This document shows, in pieces, positions 6,560 through 8,444 of a DNA stretch of 8,444 nucleotides. The DNA is taken from positions 1,758,913-1,767,356 of the forward strand of contig CP058705.1 of the NCBI GenBank assembly GCA_013414705.1. The letters are read 5' to 3'. This DNA is from Defluviicoccus sp. GTDB lineage: Bacteria > Pseudomonadota > Alphaproteobacteria > Rhodospirillales > Defluviicoccaceae. Below the pieces are notes generated by a model, which was not told where the DNA came from, searched no databases, and worked only from the letters and a program-made list of their open reading frames with translations. A program made the translations under genes and the position numbers. Within the stretch, counting starts at the first letter, position 1; each line of letters opens with the position of its first letter.

Positions 6560-7867
6560 ATGCGGATTACGATGGTGGGAGCGGGCTACGTCGGTCTCGT
6601 TTCCGGGGTCTGTTTTGCCGATTTTGGCCACAGTGTCATCTGTACGGACAAAGACGCTGCAAAGATCGCCGCCCTGGAAGACGGCAGGATTCCGATCTAT
6701 GAACCCGGATTGGATGATCTCGTCGTCGCCAACCGGCGACAGGGCAGGTTGTTGTTTACGACCGATCTGGCTGAAGCGGTCCGCCAGTCGGAGGCCGTGT
6801 TTATCGCCGTCGGTACGCCCTCGCGCCGCGGCGACGGCCATGCCGATCTCTCGTACGTTTACGGGGCGGCCGTGGAAATTGCCGCGGCCATCGAAGGATT
6901 CACCGTCGTCGCCACCAAGTCGACCGTTCCGGTGGGCACGGGTGATGAAATCGAACGGATCATTCGTGAACATCGCCCGGACGCGGATTTCTCCGTCGCC
7001 TCCAATCCCGAATTTCTGCGCGAAGGCTCCGCCATCGGAGACTTCAAGCATCCTGATCGCATCGTCGTCGGCATCGAGGACCATCGAGCGCGTGAACTCA
7101 TGGCGGAGGTCTATCGGCCTCTTAATCTGAACCAGCCGCCGCTGTTTTTTACCGACCGGCGGACCTCGGAACTCATCAAGTACGCAGCGAATGCGTTTCT
7201 CGCCACCAAGATTACCTTCATTAACGAGATTGCCGATCTGTGCGAGCAGGTTGGTGCAAACGTTCAGGAGGTCGCCCGGGGTATCGGCTCCGACAATCGC
7301 ATTGGTCCGAAGTTTCTGCACGCGGGCCCGGGCTACGGCGGATCCTGCTTTCCCAAGGATACGATGGCGCTGGTCAAGACGGCACAGGACCATGGGGCTC
7401 CCGTTCGCATCGTCGAAACCGTGATCGCCGTCAACGACCAGCGCAAGCGGGCGATGGCGCGAAAAGTGATCGCGGCCTGCGGCGGCTCCGTGCGGGGCAA
7501 GCGCATCGCGCTTCTGGGGCTCGCCTTCAAGCCCAATACGGACGATATGCGTGATGCTCCCTCGATCTCGATCGTGACCGCACTCGAAGACGCCGGCGCA
7601 CGCGTTTATGCCTACGATCCCGAGAGCATGGAGCAGGCGCGCCCGCTGATGCCAAACGTGGTGTTCTGCGAGGATGCTTATTCCTGCACGGAGGATGCGG
7701 AAGCGTTGGTGATCTGCACCGAATGGGATGCCTTCCGCGCGCTTGATCTCGACCGTATCAAGCGCACCCTTGCCGCCCCGGTGATCGTCGACCTGCGCAA
7801 CATCTACCGGCCCGAGGACATGGCCAGACGTGGCTTTACGTACGTGGGCGTTGGACGGAGTGCCTAG
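6560..7867 (+). CDS. ugd: UDP-glucose 6-dehydrogenase
   Basis: Cytoplasmic NAD-dependent enzyme oxidising UDP-glucose twice to UDP-glucuronate (EC 1.1.1.22), a precursor of acidic exopolysaccharides, capsule and envelope sugars. The product is 435 residues, the usual size. The N-terminal Rossmann site GAGYVGL is at residues 7-13. Further family motifs are GTP at 85-87, ATKSTVPVGT near 118-127, SNPEFLREGSAIGDF near 148-162, ELIKYAANAFLATK near 204-217 (Lys207, Asn211) and GYGGSCFPKDT near 258-268, with the catalytic Cys263 and Asp267. The C-terminal UDP-binding part has LGLAFKPNTDDMRDAPS at 319-335 and ICTEWDAF at 385-392. No lesion is visible, unlike the genes to its left. It stands alone on the plus strand after an IS630-type element and converges on a Hint-domain gene. 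The stop codon TAG lies inside a palindromic repeat. UDP-N-acetylmannosamine dehydrogenase is a relative, but motif detail and length favour ugd. Confidence 0.96.
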   Translation: MRITMVGAGYVGLVSGVCFADFGHSVICTDKDAAKIAALEDGRIPIYEPGLDDLVVANRRQGRLLFTTDLAEAVRQSEAVFIAVGTPSRRGDGHADLSYVYGAAVEIAAAIEGFTVVATKSTVPVGTGDEIERIIREHRPDADFSVASNPEFLREGSAIGDFKHPDRIVVGIEDHRARELMAEVYRPLNLNQPPLFFTDRRTSELIKYAANAFLATKITFINEIADLCEQVGANVQEVARGIGSDNRIGPKFLHAGPGYGGSCFPKDTMALVKTAQDHGAPVRIVETVIAVNDQRKRAMARKVIAACGGSVRGKRIALLGLAFKPNTDDMRDAPSISIVTALEDAGARVYAYDPESMEQARPLMPNVVFCEDAYSCTEDAEALVICTEWDAFRALDLDRIKRTLAAPVIVDLRNIYRPEDMARRGFTYVGVGRSA

Positions 7868-7914
7868 AGCAAGATCTGATCAAGCGGACTCGCTTGATCA
7901 GATTGACTTGCTCT
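7866..7914. repeat. Palindromic intergenic repeat 1, probable terminator for ugd
   Basis: A near-perfect palindrome: AGAGCAAG + ATCTGATCAAGCG (7866-7886), loop GACT (7887-7890), then CGCTTGATCAGAT (7891-7903), a 3-base bulge TGA and CTTGCTCT (7907-7914). This gives 21 paired bases. It starts within the TAG stop of ugd. The sequence, with TCTGATC and CTAGAGC ends, looks like the dispersed palindromes found between genes in alphaproteobacteria. It should fold strongly in either transcript and act as a bidirectional 3' end. Confidence 0.8.
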
Positions 7915-7928
7915 AAAATCAAACAGTT

Positions 7929-7961
7929 AGAGTGCGGTTCAATCTGATCGAACCGCGCTCT
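7929..7961. repeat. Palindromic intergenic repeat 2, probable terminator for the Hint-domain gene
   Basis: AGAG T GCGGTTC (7929-7940) pairs with GAACCGC G CTCT (7950-7961) around a 9-base loop AATCTGATC, a second stem-loop with the same AGAG...CTCT ends and the same TCTGATC word as repeat 1. Its right arm overlaps the stop codon (7962-7960) of the minus-strand gene. Together with repeat 1 it fills the 92-base gap between convergent genes. Confidence 0.7.
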
Positions 7962-8444
7962 AGGCGGCGACCTCCATCCCGAACTTGCGCCGCTCCCGGT
8001 CGATGATCCGGCGCACGTGGCTCGGCACCTGGCGGGCGGATTTGGCACGCGGGTAGTCCATCTCCGGGATGGACTCCAGCTCACCGAACCGCTGCAGGTG
8101 CTCTTCCCAGTTGTCGAAGGACATCCGGTCGACGTTGTCGACGAACGTCTCCACGGGTGCTCCTTCGGCGAGGATCAGCGCGTGTGCTTCGAGCTCGATG
8201 TGGTAGTAGGTGAAACTTCCTGGCGCACTCCACTCGCGGACCACGGAGCAACCGTTGACCAGTGCTGCGGCCTGCACGAGGGTGCCGTCGATAAACACGG
8301 CATGATCGGGAGAGACCAGCAGGTCGCGGGTGGGGAGGTTCTCGCCGAGCGCGCCGGCGCGAATGCGGATCGGCAGGATGCTGAGCTGATCCGGCTGGTA
8401 GCGGCTGATCCTGGTGTGGCCGATCCAGCGGATGGGGTTGCTGC
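7960..8444 (-). CDS. Hint_2-domain (Hedgehog/intein-type) protein, C-terminal part, cut by right edge
   Basis: About 160 residues are open from the right edge to TAG 7962-7960; the true start lies outside the window. It opens NPIRWIGHTRIS and continues with LPIRIRAGALGENLPTRDLL, then VSPDHAVFIDGTLV, ALVNGCSV and FTYYHIELEAHALILAEGAP. I recognise this order from the Hint_2 (Hedgehog/intein) domain of secreted alphaproteobacterial proteins: the RWIG block, the IRAGALG block, SPDHA..DG with its conserved histidine, and the YYHIEL..H..LLAEG block. After the domain there is a charged tail (RVxxIIDRERRKFG-like) ending MEVAA. In such proteins the Hint domain usually sits at or near the C-terminus, with secretion or repeat segments before it. 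A self-processing role is possible, but the N-terminal catalytic Cys/Ser region is not in the window. An internal ATG-like start within the frame was not used, since the domain clearly continues upstream. Confidence 0.85.
   Translation of the reverse strand, partial: SNPIRWIGHTRISRYQPDQLSILPIRIRAGALGENLPTRDLLVSPDHAVFIDGTLVQAAALVNGCSVVREWSAPGSFTYYHIELEAHALILAEGAPVETFVDNVDRMSFDNWEEHLQRFGELESIPEMDYPRAKSARQVPSHVRRIIDRERRKFGMEVAA

Overview
The window is high-GC DNA that looks alphaproteobacterial. The grounds are an RTX-type secreted protein, a TIGR03032 (DUF4915) family protein, a Hint_2-type domain, IS481- and IS630-family transposases of the kind common in Rhizobiales and Rhodospirillales, and GATC-rich palindromic intergenic repeats beginning CTAGAGC. 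The genus cannot be fixed from the sequence.

Layout. (1) Positions 1-634, minus strand: the N-terminal half of a TIGR03032 protein that runs off the left edge, with an apparent frame break near its start. (2) Positions 736-3447, minus strand: one large acidic, glycine-rich repeat protein. It carries about 14 long-period units, each ending in a (V/I)GD signature, then classical RTX nonapeptides and a C-terminal tail typical of type I secretion substrates. It is read in four overlapping pieces because the frame changes three times, each time at a homopolymer. Putting back one base at each site gives a continuous protein of about 904 residues. (3) Positions 3448-4807: an upstream region with an 18-bp solo copy of an IS481-type end, then a 1012-bp IS481-family element with clear terminal inverted repeats and a broken transposase. 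(4) Positions 4808-5147: a gene-free stretch with AT-rich patches. (5) Positions 5148-6252, minus strand: an IS630-family transposase broken by two single-base frameshifts, with the whole DDE triad still encoded. (6) Positions 6560-7867, plus strand: an intact UDP-glucose 6-dehydrogenase (ugd). (7) Positions 7866-7961: two palindromic repeats between convergent genes; each repeat supplies the stop codon of the gene entering it. (8) Positions 7960-8444, minus strand: the C-terminal part of a Hint_2-domain protein, cut by the right edge.

The RTX-like gene and the TIGR03032 gene lie in the same direction about 100 bp apart and may be co-transcribed, with hairpins between them. ugd makes UDP-glucuronate for acidic exopolysaccharide or envelope glycans. 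Secreted RTX and Hint proteins next to sugar-nucleotide metabolism suggest a cell-surface or matrix locus that has collected insertion sequences, but the window holds no secretion ABC transporter, glycosyltransferase or regulator, so this is inference.

The most important caution is that six of the eight apparent reading-frame lesions are repaired by adding one base to a homopolymer run. This could be a sequencing or assembly error pattern rather than biology. The damage to the IS481 transposase also includes changes that are not homopolymer slips.
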